Assembly: GCA_903813345.2 (NCBI GenBank)
Contig: CAIIXF020000011.1
Span: 12,695,754 to 12,755,753, forward strand
Origin: Owenia fusiformis
Lineage: Eukaryota; Annelida; Polychaeta; Sabellida; Oweniidae
Direction: 5' to 3'
DNA length: 60,000 bases
The notes under the pieces: generated by a model
Told to the model about the DNA's origin: nothing
Database searches by the model: none
The model's input: the letters and a program-made list of their open reading frames with translations, nothing else
Shown: piece after piece, positions 46,734-58,704 of the stretch
Layout: every line of letters starts with the position of its first letter
How positions within the stretch are numbered: position 1 is the stretch's first letter
Program-made: the position numbers and the translations under genes

Positions 46734-48692
46734 TTACATCATCAAATCAACTAACTGCCTTAACAGAAGTATCTCTGTAGAAGTGAATTGTGGTCTATAT
46801 ATTTTTAGAACATGAATTAAAATTATGTTTTTGAATATTGAATTACCCCCCTACCCCAAGCCCAATATAATGAATAGTTTTATTCATTTTTTGATATGTA
46901 AAGCCAACATACATATTATCTCCAAATTGGCTCTACACTATAGCTACCCTTACCTGTGTGGGTGTAACATTCCTGTTGTTTCTTTAGTTGCACACACCTA
47001 TTAGTACAGGCAGTAGCAATATGCTTTGTAGATACATACACTGCAAACAACTGATCCAAATCATTGATCCACTTCGAAAGACCACAACCAGGGTAGAAAT
47101 TGTTATGACCTGAAAGTACTTAAAAAAGAAAAAAAAGTCAGCAATGATTTGACTTTTTTCCTTAAAAGAAACAAGTAAATATGCCCATCTCACTGAAATG
47201 GCCATTTTTCAGATGTGAGTACATTTACATATAACTTTTAAGAGAATGCATGAACATGCAAAATGTCACCACTGGCCATTTGTTAAAGATGCACTTGGTT
47301 ACAGTAAGCCGAACACTAATTGATTACTGCCATCAAGAAGTTTCGTCCACCCATCAGTTTGAGAATATAACATTATGTCAACACTTCTGTAGTGACATAA
47401 AAATCAAATCATTGCCCAGTAAGTACAGTTTACTAAAAAACTATGAACAAAAATCATATCATTACTGAATAAATTTTCAAATTGTTACTTTAAAAGCTAG
47501 CATTATAGTATTCATATGATCAAGACCAAATTAATAGAGCTAGAACTATTTTGTTGGTAAGTTTCCAAAGTCTCAGAATGAAAATTACCAAACACATGCA
47601 AACAGAACCACTGTTCCTTGTGTTGCAGCCAAGAACCTGCTTTGCTGGAAATACAAAAAAGATGCTGTAGTACTTGTTAATATTACAATTTAAATATATT
47701 GCAAAAATTCAAATCAATTAGGAGGGATGGAGTAAGGTACATGTATACATAGTAATACATCTTAACTAGGTAAAAAATACTGCTTCTAGCACTGTATAGC
47801 TGATTCTTCTGGTGGGTGTAAGATCCTGTGAAAAATTTATTAGTAACTTCCGCATGCAACAGTAGTAGTTGTAGTTCAGGCAAGGAGCAGTCTTTAACCC
47901 TCTTCAAAACACCTGCAATGAGAAAATTATTTTACTGTCTACCTTAACTCCAAAGCATGCAAGGGATTATCATTTGCAAAAAAGTTGCTAAGTTGCCTTT
48001 ATCAATCAGATTCTAGGTCGTAAATACCTAGATGGTTGATTGCTTATTGGACCAAAACATGGTCGCATTAACACTGACCTCAAAACAAGAAAAAAACAGT
48101 CAAATTAAAAAAATTGATGATGATTTAATGAAACTTAAGATCATCTACCAACTCGCACCAAAAAAGAGAATGGTATCCGAAAACTGAGACTAACATATGA
48201 AGGTATGTTAAATCTCAGGTGAAAATGAGTTTATAAAAAAAATATGAAGACAATATTTTCCAAATATAGCACACATTACTTCCATTTTGATAAAACCAGG
48301 TGGATTCCATTATTCTTTCATGTCAGAACATAGAATCCGTTAGGAAGCTTTCAAGCCAACACACCTTAACAAAAGATCAAACATTGGGTGACCATCCCCC
48401 CGCTCATGCTGTATGCTGTCCAGAGAGATTAAGAAGAATAACAAGAATGACATCCTCGGCCATGCATAATTAGGATACATCACATTAAAAAGATGAAATA
48501 CAAGACCATACCACTGTCAATTCCCAATAGTATCTTTACTGTAACACTGATAAGCAATGTCTACCTACCTAAAGAGTACAAGGTAACATGTATCAACCCC
48601 AAGGCCATTCCGTACAGATCCAAGTGAACTCTTGCTGCGTCCTCACGAGATCTCTGGATCACACTATATCCGTCATAGCTAACTACTAACAT
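46734..48692 (-). CDS. Candidate multi-exon gene, copy 2
   Basis: Minus strand. S 48569-48692 (ATG at 48692), V 47848-47912, X 47589-47644, E1 46954-47109, F 46734-46774 with TAA stop and AATAAA at 46686-46681. S-V, X-E1 and E1-F join in phase 1; V-X is unresolved. E1 is intact (GLSKWINDLDQLFAVYVSTK, then CTNRCVQLKKQQECYTHT). An 8-base loss just downstream of V (near 47832) removes its stop and lets the frame run on into GSYTHQKNQLYSA. The predicted product is small, with several cysteines and one hydrophobic segment in S. No family is recognised. It could also be a non-coding decayed copy. Confidence 0.3.
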
Positions 48693-49485
48693 TACAATAC
48701 GAGCAAGTAAAAATGAGTGGACCTTCACCAGAGCTCAACGATACCCCTCCAGAACGACCCAATGCATGCCGGCACCACAGCATGCATTGAAGAAAGAAAA
48801 TTCAGAATACCTCCTCCTGGTGGGTGCAAGACCCACCATTTTGACTCGCAAGTAAAGAATGCTTTCACCAGCCATCAGAATATAGGCAAAACAAAGAACC
48901 AAGCTCAACAATAAGAATCCAACTTGGAAACTGTTGGTCGGGACTTACAAGGAATTGATACCTGAAACCCATGCATCTAGAGATTGATAGACACTGATCA
49001 TCAGAATCACGGTGGAGGTACTACGAGGAACATCAAACAGTATGACCAAGTAAACCAGAGCTCTCAATGCAATGGATCAGAATGACCCATGCTCAACGAT
49101 GCCTTTCTTAGATATTCCTCAAAATCAATCGGGACAACATAAAACATGAACAGGGGAAGGCCTCCCAACACTTGATCAAGTGTTAAGACATGTTTAGCCA
49201 TCCAGCCTCCTAGCAGATTCCAGGTTCCTTCACTCCAGAATAATGGGTCGGCCAACAAAATCCACCGGTTCAATCAAAATGGAAGGTGTCCCACTAACGA
49301 GAAAACCTGCCGCTCCTAAACCATAGATGGAAAACATGTCTAGCTGGTAGATGACCCCATATGGAATACCTAAGATAACCTAACCAAATAACTAAGATAA
49401 CTCAACAAGATTACTTAACTTAGGTGACAGGAACTTCGTGATAAGGCTCATCTTAAAGGGAGTGGAGTCTAGGGGGTGACTCATT
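48693..49485. other. Leader (units 2/3)
   Basis: Matches 7568-8315. A one-base loss at about 49304 removes a stop from one minus-strand frame, which then reads GLGAAGFLVSGTPSILIEP. This is shared by units 3-5 leaders only. Confidence 0.5.
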
Positions 49486-50073
49486 TTCCAATGCATGGTT
49501 GCTCTTCTTCCAGTTGGTTGCTCTTCTTCCAGTTGGTTGCTCTTCTTCCAGTTGGTTGCTCTTCTTCCAGTTGGTTGCTCTTCTTCCAGTTGGTTACTCT
49601 TCTTCCAGTTGGTTGCTCTTCTTCCACTTGGTTGCTCTTCTTCCACTTGGTTGCTCTTCTTCCACTTGGTTGCTCTTCTTCCACTCGGTTGCTCTTCTTC
49701 CACTCGGTTGCTCTTCTTCCACTCGGTTGCTCTTCTTCCACGGTTGCTCTTCTTCCAGTTGGTTGCTCTTCTTCCAGTTGGTTGCTCTTCTTCCAGTTGG
49801 TTGCTCTTCTTCCAGTTGGTTGCTCTCCTTTCAGTTGGTTGCTCTTCTTCCAGTTGGTTGCTCTTCTTCCAGTTGGTTGCTCTTCTTCCAGTTGGTTGCT
49901 CTTCTTCCAGTTTGTTGTTCTTATTCCAGTGGGTTGTTCATCTTCCAGTGGGTTGGTCATCTTCCAGTCGTTTGTTCATCTTCCAGTGGGTTGTTCATCT
50001 TCCAGTGAGTTGCTCATCTTCCAGTGGGTTGCTCATCTTCAAGCGGTTGAATAATCTTTCAGTGGGTGGGTCA
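49486..50073. repeat. 19-bp minisatellite array A5 (unit 3)
   Basis: About 31 copies. It includes a TTGCTCTTCTTCCACTTGG variant run and a ccactcgg run (49620-49740) not found in A1-A4. + and - frames of 159-236 codons overlap in several registers. Confidence 0.95.
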
Positions 50074-50281
50074 TCATCTAGCAGTTGGATCATCTTCAAG
50101 GTTGCCATCTTCCACCAGATAGATCATCTTCAACTGGGAACTTGGCTTTCCAATGGGGGACTTGTCTTGCAGTGTGTGGCTTCCAGTGTGTGGCTCAGGT
50201 ACTAGTGGGCTGATCACCTCCAAGCTAAAGGTAAATCTGGAAGAAATATTGTACATTAGGAAATAAAAATACTGTACTTAC
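50074..50281 (-). pseudogene. Post-array block plus short GT..AG segment (unit 3)
   Basis: Minus strand; donor CAA|GTAAGT and acceptor tttcttccag are about 45 bp apart, and the downstream frame includes FTFSLEVISPLVPEP. Confidence 0.4.
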
Positions 50282-50467
50282 TTGAACCTCACATCCTAGA
50301 GATAATCTTCCATCCCGGTAATGCTTCTTCAGTAACACACAGATATCACCAGAATAACAATATCCTATGTAGAAACAGGCGTTGCAGGCAGATGGTGCAT
50401 ATTGAAGTTACTCTCATAAACCCTTAGGAAAGGACAGAAACTGATCTTCAGGGGAAGAGGAGTGCAT
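50282..50467 (-). pseudogene. E4 exon-like block (unit 3)
   Basis: Cysteine-rich frame on the minus strand (CFYIGYCYSGDICVLLKK). A net one-base loss relative to unit 4 in the cccgg tract (near 50318) shifts the frame. Splice-like limits kept. Confidence 0.35.
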
Positions 50468-50499
50468 CTGAAAGTACATACAAAATAGGAAAAGTTCAG

Positions 50500-50955
50500 C
50501 AATGGTTTCAATTTTCAATTTTTCAACAAGGCTTCCGTGATCAAGACACTTCCATAACAGGGAGAGGAGGGAATGCAAATCTCCAGTGAGATCATCTTTC
50601 AGCAGTTTGATCATCTTCCACCAGGAGGATCATCTTCCACCAGGAGGATCATATTCCAGCGGATGGATCATCTTCCAGCGAATGGATCATCTTTCAGAGA
50701 GCAGCTTGTCTTCAGATGAGTGGCTTGACTTTTTGCAGATGGCTCGTAATCTGGTAGATGGCTCATATTCCAGGAGCTGGCTAATATTCTAGTGGGTGCC
50801 TCATCTCCAGTGGATGGCTCGTCTTCAAATGATTCTGCATCTTTATGAGGGTGACTCCTCTTCCAGGGGATGGATGATCTTCCAGACAGCATCTTCTGTT
50901 CCAGTTGGTTACATGGCTTCCAGTTTGTGGCTCAGATTCTATTCGGCTGATCAAC
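50500..50955 (-). repeat. Decayed minisatellite-type block (unit 3)
   Basis: Degenerate words ggatcatcttcca and ggctcatattcca, matching the unit 0 and unit 4 blocks. Minus frames contain FEDEPSTG and LKDDPFAGR, echoes of the LEDEQPTGR repeat peptide. Confidence 0.65.
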
Positions 50956-51014
50956 CCCATGCTAAAGGCAAATCTGAAATACTGTAAATTTGGAAATAAA
51001 ACTTCAGTACTTAC

Positions 51015-51201
51015 TTGAACAGGATCCTTGAGACTTCTCTCATCTTGAACAAAGCTACTGCAGTCGCACAAGGACATCACCAGAATAACAACATCATATG
51101 TAGATACAGGTGCTACAGACACCAGGTGCTTATTGTAGTTACGATTTGAAACATCCCGGAAAGGGTAGTCTGTTTTAACCTCCAGGGTAAGAGGAGTTCA
51201 T
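51015..51201 (-). pseudogene. E2 exon-like block (unit 3)
   Basis: Minus strand between acceptor attacttacag|ATGAAC and donor CAA|GTAAGT. The downstream two-thirds is open: RNYNKHLVSVAPVSTYDVV then CDCSSFVQDERSLKDPVQ. One extra base near the start relative to unit 0 puts YPGG and the rest in different frames. A 41-bp GT..AG segment follows, then FAFSMGLISRIESEP. Confidence 0.4.
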
Positions 51202-51371
51202 CTGTAAGTAATATAAAATAGGAAGTCAGCAATGATTTAAATTTTGATTTGTTGTTACAATGCCAAAATGATTGAGCCACTCACTGAACAAGCGGAGGAG
51301 GGAATGCAAGACATTCCTTTTATTGATTCTAGTAAATTTCTCATGGCCTTTCACCCCTCCCGGCTCAAAAT

Positions 51372-53337
51372 TTACATCATCAAATCAATTAACTGCCCGA
51401 ACAGAAGTATCTCTGTAGAAGTGAATTGTGGTCTATATATTTTTAGAACATGAATTAAAATTATGTTTTTGAATATTGAATTACCCCCCTACCCCAAGCC
51501 CAATATAATGAATAGTTTTATTCATTTTTTGATATGTAAAGCCAACATACATATTATCTCCAAATTGGCTCTACACTATAGCTACCCTTACCTGTGTGGG
51601 TGTAACATTCCTGTTGTTTCTTTAGTTGCACACACCTATTAGTACAGGCAGTAGCAATATGCTTTGTAGATACATACACTGCAAACAACTGATCCAAATC
51701 ATTGATCCACTTCGAAAGACCACAACCAGGGTAGAAATTGTTATGACCTGAAAGTACTTAAAAAAGAAAAAAAAGTCAGCAATGATTTGACTTTTTTCCT
51801 TAAAAGAAACAAGTAAATATGCCCATCTCACTGAAATGGCCATTTTTCAGATGTGAGTACATTTACATATAACTTTTAAGAGAATGCATGAACATGCAAA
51901 ATGTCACCACTGGCCATTTGTTAAAGATGCACTTGGTTAAAGTAAGCCGAACACTAATTGATTACTGCCATCAAGAAGTTTCGTCCACCCATCAGTTTGA
52001 GAATATAACATTATGTCAACACTTCTGTAGTGACATAAAAATCAAATCATTGCCCAGTAAGTACAGTTTACTAAAAAACTATGAACAAAAATCATATCAT
52101 TACTGAATAAATTTTCAAATTGTTCCTTTAAAAGCTAGCATTATAGTATTCAAATGATCAAGACCAAATTAATAGAGCTAGAACTATTTTGTTGGTAAGT
52201 TTCCAAAGTCTCAGAATGAAAATTACCAAACACATGCAAACAGAACCACTGTTCCTTGTGTTGCAGCCAAGAACCTGCTTTGCTGGAAATACAAAAAAGA
52301 TGCTGTAGTACTTGTTAATATTACAATTTAAATATATTGCAAAAATTCAAATCAATTAGGAGGGATGGAGTAAGGTACATGTATACATAGTAATACATCT
52401 TAACTAGGTAAAAAATACTGCTTCCAGCACTGTATAGCTGATTCTTCTGGTGGGTGTATGATCCTGTGAAAAGAGAATTCATTTATTAGTAACTTCCGCA
52501 TGCAACAGTAGTAGTTGTAGTTCAGGCAAGGAGCAGTCTTTAACCCTCTTCAAAACACCTGCAATGAGAAAATTATTTTACTGTCTACCTTAACTCCAAA
52601 GCATGCAAGGGATTATCATTTGCAAAAAAGTTGCCAAGTTGCCTTTATCAATCAGATTCTAGGTCGTAAATACCTAGATGGTTGATTGCTTATTGGACCA
52701 AAACATGGTCGCATTAACACTGACCTCAAAACAAGAAAAAAACAGTCAAATTGAAAAATTGATGATGATTTAATGAAACTTAAGATCATCTACCAACTCG
52801 CACCAAAAAAGAGAATGGTATCCGAAAACTGAGACTAACATACGAAGGTATGTTAAATCTCAGGTGAAAATGAGTTTATAAAAAAAATATGAAGACAATA
52901 TTTTCCAAATATAGCACACATTACTTCCATTTTGATAAAACCAGGTGGATTCCATTATTCTTTCATGTCAGAACATAGAATCCGTTAGGAAGCTTTCAAG
53001 CCAACACACCTTAACAAAAGATCAAACATTGGGTGACCATCCCCCCGCTCATGCTGTATGCTGTCCAGAGAGATTAAGAAGAATAACAAGAATGACATCC
53101 TCGGCCATGCATAATTAGGATACATCACATTAAAAAGATGAAATACAAGACCATACCACTGTCAATTCCCAATAGTATCTTTACTGTAACACTGATAAGC
53201 AATGTCTACCTACCTAAAGAGTACAAGGTAACATGTATCAACCCCAAGGCCATTCCGTACAGATCCAAGTGAACTCTTGCTGCGTCCTCACGAGATCTCT
53301 GGATCACACTATATCCATCATAGCTAACTACTAACAT
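51372..53337 (-). CDS. Candidate multi-exon gene, copy 3
   Basis: Minus strand. S 53214-53337, V 52494-52558, X 52227-52282, E1 51592-51747, F 51372-51412, with stop TAA and AATAAA at 51324-51319. S encodes MLVVSYDGYSVIQRSRED and a hydrophobic tail. X to E1 reads WFCLHVF-G-HNNFYPGCGL across a phase-1 junction with acceptor aagtactttcag. E1 ends ECYTHT at ACACAG|GTAAGG and F adds a short EILLFGQLIDLMM end. The V-to-X path has no clean in-phase solution, and the S start rests only on an ATG plus similarity. One of the three least damaged copies. Product unknown. Confidence 0.33.
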
Positions 53338-54130
53338 TACAATACGAGCAAGTAAAAATGAGTGGACCTTCACCAGAGCTCAACGATACCCCTCCAGAAC
53401 GACCCAATGCATGCCGGCACCACAGCATGCATTGAAGAAAGAAAATTCAGAATACCTCCTCCTGGTGGGTGCAAGACCCACCATTTTGACTCGCAAGTAA
53501 AGAATGCTTTCACCAGCCATCAGAATATAGGCAAAACAAAGAACCAAGCTCAACAATAAGAATCCAACTTGGAAACTGTTGGTCGGGACTTACAAGGAAT
53601 TGATACCTGAAACCCATGCATCTAGAGATTGATAGACACTGATCATCAGAATCACGGTGGAGGTACTACGAGGAACATCAAACAGTATGACCAAGTAAAC
53701 CAGAGCTCTCAATGCAATGGATCAGAATGACCCATGCTCAACGATGCCTTTCTTAGATATTCCTCAAAATCAATCGGGACAACATAAAACATGAACAGGG
53801 GAAGGCCTCCCAACACTTGATCAAGTGTTAAGACATGTTTAGCCATCCAGCCTCCTAGCAGATTCCAGGTTCCTTCACTCCAGAATAATGGGTCGGCCAA
53901 CAAAATCCACCGGTTCAATCAAAATGGAAGGTGTCCCACTAACGAGAAAACCTGCCGCTCCTAAACCATAGATGGAAAACATGTCTAGCTGGTAGATGAC
54001 CCCATATGGAATACCTAAGATAACCTAACCAAATAACTAAGATAACTCAACAAGATTACTTAACTTAGGTGACAGGAACTTCGTGATAAGGCTCATCTTA
54101 AAGGGAGTGGAGTCTAGGGGGCGACTCATT
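53338..54130. other. Leader (units 3/4)
   Basis: Essentially the same as 48693-49485, with no additional feature. Confidence 0.5.
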
Positions 54131-54644
54131 TTCCAATGCATGGTTGCTCTTCTTCCAGTTGGTTGCTCTTCTTCCACTTGGTTGCTCTTCTTCCACTTGG
54201 TTGCTCTTCTTCCACGTGGTTGCTCTTCTTCCACTTGGTTGCTCTTCTTCCACTTGGTTGCTCTTCTTCCAGTTGGTTGCTCTTCTTCCAGTTGGTTGCT
54301 CTTCTTCCAGTTGGTTGCTCTTCTTCCAGTTGGTTGCTCTCCTTTCAGTTGGTTGCTCTTCTTCCAGTTGGTTGCTCTTCTTCCAGTTGGTTGCTCTTCT
54401 TCCAGTTGGTTGCTCTTCTTCCAGTTTGTTGTTCTTATTCCAGTGTGTTGTTCATCTTCCAGTGGGTTGTTCATCTTCCAGTGGGTTGTTCATCTTCCGG
54501 TCGTTTGTTCATCTTCCAGTGGGTTGTTCATCTTCCAGTGAGTTGCTCATCTTCCAGTGAGTTGCTCATCTTCCAGTGGGTTGCTCATCTTCCAGCGGGT
54601 GAATTATCTTCCAGCGGTTGAATAATCTTTCAGTGGGTGGATCA
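54131..54644. repeat. 19-bp minisatellite array A6 (unit 4)
   Basis: About 27 copies, with the ccacttgg variant run shortened relative to A5 and a 'ccacgtgg' single copy shared with A7. Confidence 0.95.
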
Positions 54645-54852
54645 TCATCTAGCAGTTGGATCATCTTCAAGGTTGCCATCTTCCACCAGATAGATCATCT
54701 TCAACTGGGAACTTGGCTTTCCAATGGGGGACTTGTCTTGCAGTGTGTGGCTTCCAGTGTGTGGCTCAGGTACTAGTGGGCTGATCACCTCCAAGCTAAA
54801 GGTAAATCTGGAAGAAATATTGTACATTAGGAAATAAAAATAATGTACTTAC
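54645..54852 (-). pseudogene. Post-array block plus 45-bp GT..AG segment (unit 4)
   Basis: The intron-like segment is 54808-54852, with GTAAGT at one end and TTCCAG at the other on the minus strand. Confidence 0.4.
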
Positions 54853-55039
54853 TTGAACCCCACATCCTAGAGATAATCTTCCATCCCGGGCAATGCTTCT
54901 TCAGTAACACACAGATATCACCAGAATAACAATATCCTATGTAGAAACAGGCGTTGCAGGCAGATGGTGCATATTGAAGTTACTCTCATAAACCCCTAGG
55001 AAAGGACAGAAACTGATCTTCAGGGGAAGAGGAGTGCAT
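54853..55039 (-). pseudogene. E4 exon-like block (unit 4)
   Basis: One minus-strand frame is open for about 38 codons (ACNACFYIGYCYSGDICV then KKHCPGWKIISRMWGS) but is stopped immediately upstream. The frame equivalent to E2 has two stops. It is exon-like only. Confidence 0.35.
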
Positions 55040-55071
55040 CTGAAAGTACACACAAAATAGGAAAAGTTCAG

Positions 55072-55525
55072 CAATGGTTTCAATTTTCAATTTTTCAACA
55101 AGGCTTCCGTGATCAAGACACTTCCATAACAGGGAGAGGAGGGAATGCAAATCTCCAGTGAGATCATCTTTCAGCAGTTTGATCATCTTCCACCAGGAGG
55201 ATCATCTTCCACCAGGAGGATCATATTCCAGCGGATGGACCATCTTCCAGCGAATGGATCATCTTTCAGAGAGCAGCTTGTCTTCAGATGAGTGGCTTGA
55301 CTTTTTGCAGATGGCTCTTAATCTGGTAGATGGCTCATATTCCAGGAGCTGGCTAATATTCTAGTGGGTGCCTCATCTCCAGTGGATGGCTCGTCTTCAA
55401 ATGATTCTGCATCTTTATGAGGGTGACTCCTCTTCCAGGGGATGGATGATCTTCCAGACAGCATTTTCTGTTCCAGTTGGTTACATGGCTTCCAGTTTGT
55501 GGCTCAGATTCTATTCGGCTGATCA
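55072..55525 (-). repeat. Decayed minisatellite-type block (unit 4)
   Basis: Near-identical to 50500-50955. Confidence 0.65.
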
Positions 55526-55586
55526 ACCCCATGCTAAAGGCAAATCTGAAATACTGTAAATTTGGAAATAAAACTTCAGTACTTAC

Positions 55587-55773
55587 TTGAACAGGATCCT
55601 TGAGACTTCTCTCATCTTGAACAAAGCTACTGCAGTCGCACAAGGACATCACCAGAATAACAACATCATATGTAGATACAGGTGCTACAGACACCAGGTG
55701 CTTATTGTAGTTACGATTTGAAACATCCCGGAAAGGGTAGTCTGTTTTAACCTCCAGGGTAAGAGGAGTTCAT
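55587..55773 (-). pseudogene. E2 exon-like block (unit 4)
   Basis: Same 187-bp length and splice-like limits as unit 3 (acceptor tgtacttacag, donor CAA|GTAAGT), with VSTYDVV and CDCSSFVQDERS kept. Confidence 0.4.
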
Positions 55774-55944
55774 CTGTAAGTACATATAAAATAGGAAGTC
55801 AGCAATGATTTAAATTTTGATTTGTTGTTACAATGCCAAAATGATTGAGCCACTCCCTGAACAAGCGGAGGAGGGAATGCAAGACATTCCTTTTATTGAT
55901 TCTAGTAAATTTCTCATGGCCTTTCACCCCTCCCGGCTCAAAAT

Positions 55945-57911
55945 TTACATCATCAAATCAATTAACTGCCCGAACAGAAGTATCTCTGTAGAAGTGAATT
56001 GTGGTCTATATATTTTTAGAACATGAATTAAAATTATGTTTTTGAATATTGAATTACCCCCCTACCCCAAGCCCAATATAATGAATAGTTTTATTCATTT
56101 TTTGATATGTAAAGCCAACATACATATTATCTCCAAATTGGCTCTACACTATAGCTACCCTTACCTGTGTGGGTGTAACATTCCTGTTGTTTCTTTAGTT
56201 GCACACACCTATTAGTACAGGCAGTAGCAATATGCTTTGTAGATACATACACTGCAAACAACTGATCCAAATCATTGATCCACTTCGAAAGACCACAACC
56301 AGGGTAGAAATTGTTATGACCTGAAAGTACTTAAAAAAGAAAAAAAAGTCAGCAATGATTTGACTTTTTTCCTTAAAAGAAACAAGTAAATATGCCCATC
56401 TCACTGAAATGGCCATTTTTCAGATGTGAGTACATTTACATATAACTTTTAAGAGAATGCATGAACATGCAAAATGTCACCACTGGCCATTTGTTAAAGA
56501 TGCACTTGGTTAAAGTAAGCCGAACACTAATTGATTACTGCCATCAAGAAGTTTCGTCCACCCATCAGTTTGAGAATATAACATTATGTCAACACTTCTG
56601 TAGTGACATAAAAATCAAATCATTGCCCAGTAAGTAAAGTTTACTAAAAAACTATGAACAAAAATCATATCATTACTGAATAAATTTTCAAATTGTTACT
56701 TTAAAAGCTAGCATTATATTATTCAAATGATCAAGACCAAATTGATAGAGCTAGAACTATTTTGTTGGTAAGTTTCCAAAGTCTCAGAATGAAAATTACC
56801 AAACACATGCAAACAGAACCACTGTTCCTTGTGTTGCAGCCAAGAACCTGCTTTGCTGGAAATACAAAAAAGATGCTGTAGTACTTGTTAATATTACAAT
56901 TTAAATATATTGCAAAAATCCAAATCAATTAGGAGGGATGGAGTAAGGTACATGTATACATAGTAATACATCTTAACTAGGTAAAAAATACTGCTTCCAG
57001 CACTGTATAGCTGATTCTTCTGGTGGGTGTATGATCCTGTGAAAAGAGAATTCATTTATTAGTAACTTCCGCATGCAACAGTAGTAGTTGTAGTTCAGGC
57101 AAGGAGCAGTCTTTAACCCTCTTCAAAACACCTGCAATGAGAAAATTATTTTACTGTCTAACTTAACTCCAAAGCATGCAAGGGATTATCATTTGCAAAA
57201 AAGTTGCCAAGTTGCCTTTATCAATCAGATTCTAGGTCGTAAATACCTAGATGGTTGATTGCTTATTGGACCAAAACATGGTCGCATTAACACTGACCTC
57301 AAAACAAGAAAAAAAACAGTCAAATTGAAAAATTGATGATGATTTAATGAAACTTAAGATCATCTACCAACTCGCACCAAAAAAGAGAATGGTATCCGAA
57401 AACTGAGACTAACATACGAAGGTATGTTAAATCTCAGGTGAAAATGAGTTCATAAAAAAAATATGAAGACAATATTTTCCAAATATAGCACACATTACTT
57501 CCATTTTGATAAAACCAGGTGGATTCCATTATTCTTTCATGTCAGAACATAGAATCCGTTAGGAAGCTTTCAAGCCAACACACCTTAACAAAAGATCAAA
57601 CATTGGGTGACCATCCCCCCGCTCATGCTGTATGCTGTCCAGAGAGATTAAGAAGAATAACAAGAATGACATCCTCGGCCATGCATAATTAGGATACATC
57701 ACATTAAAAAGATGAAATACAAGACCATACCACTGTCAATTCCCAATAGTATCTTTACTGTAACACTGATAAGCAATGTCTACCTACCTAAAGAGTACAA
57801 GGTAACATGTATCAACCCCAAGGCCATTCCGTACAGATCCAAGTGAACTCTTGCTGCGTCCTCACGAGATCTCTGGATCACACTATATCCGTCATAGCTA
57901 ACTACTAACAT
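55945..57911 (-). CDS. Candidate multi-exon gene, copy 4
   Basis: Minus strand. S 57788-57911, V 57067-57131, X 56800-56855, E1 56165-56320, F 55945-55985, with stop TAA and AATAAA at 55897-55892. Every splice-like dinucleotide is kept and E1 has no stop. The V-to-X connection is again unresolved, so additional or alternative exons may exist. Because the copies are only a few percent different in presumed introns too, similarity alone cannot prove selection on the exons. Product unknown. Confidence 0.33.
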
Positions 57912-58704
57912 TACAATACGAGCAAGTAAAAATGAGTGGACCTTCACCAGAGCTCAACGATACCCCTCCAGAACGACCCAATGCATGCCGGCACCACAGC
58001 ATGCATTGAAGAAAGAAAATTCAGAATACCTCCTCCTGGTGGGTGCAAGACCCACCATTTTGACTCGCAAGTAAAGAATGCTTTCACCAGCCATCAGAAT
58101 ATAGGCAAAACAAAGAACCAAGCTCAACAATAAGAATCCAACTTGGAAACTGTTGGTCGGGACTTACAAGGAATTGATACCTGAAACCCATGCATCTAGA
58201 GATTGATAGACACTGATCATCAGAATCACGGTGGAGGTACTACGAGGAACATCAAACAGTATGACCAAGTAAACCAGAGCTCTCAATGCAATGGATCAGA
58301 ATGACCCATGCTCAACGATGCCTTTCTTAGATATTCCTCAAAATCAATCGGGACAACATAAAACATGAACAGGGGAAGGCCTCCCAACACTTGATCAAGT
58401 GTTAAGACATGTTTAGCCATCCAGCCTCCTAGCAGATTCCAGGTTCCTTCACTCCAGAATAATGGGTCGGCCAACAAAATCCACCGGTTCAATCAAAATG
58501 GAAGGTGTCCCACTAACGAGAAAACCTGCCGCTCCTAAACCATAGATGGAAAACATGTCTAGCTGGTAGATGACCCCATATGGAATACCTAAGATAACCT
58601 AACCAAATAACTAAGATAACTCAACAAGATTACTTAACTTAGGTGACAGGAACTTCGTGATAAGGCTCATCTTAAAGGGAGTGGAGTCTAGGGGGCGACT
58701 CATT
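57912..58704. other. Leader (units 4/5)
   Basis: Matches the other leaders. The corresponding gene copy for unit 5 would lie beyond the window. Confidence 0.5.

Larger units (their letters stand above)
42830..49425. repeat. Tandem unit 2 (6596 bp)
   Basis: Same order as unit 1: array A3, post-array block, E4, duplicate leader, array A4, post-array block, F..S gene and leader. It lacks E2. The empty insertion site is at 48438/48439. Confidence 0.9.
49426..54070. repeat. Tandem unit 3 (4645 bp)
   Basis: Type-III organisation: array A5, post-array block, E4, decayed minisatellite, E2, gene F..S and leader. Very close to unit 4. Empty insertion site at 53093/53094. Confidence 0.95.
54071..58644. 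repeat. Tandem unit 4 (4574 bp)
   Basis: Same order as unit 3, differing mainly by minisatellite copy number and scattered substitutions. Empty insertion site at 57657/57658. Confidence 0.95.

Noticed and set aside
51244-51453. + strand frame ending SVEVNCGLYIFRT over the F region
   Set aside because: Units 1 and 2 have an insertion or deletion that shifts the frame, and unit 0 lacks the region. The minus-strand F exon with stop and AATAAA fits the neighbours better.
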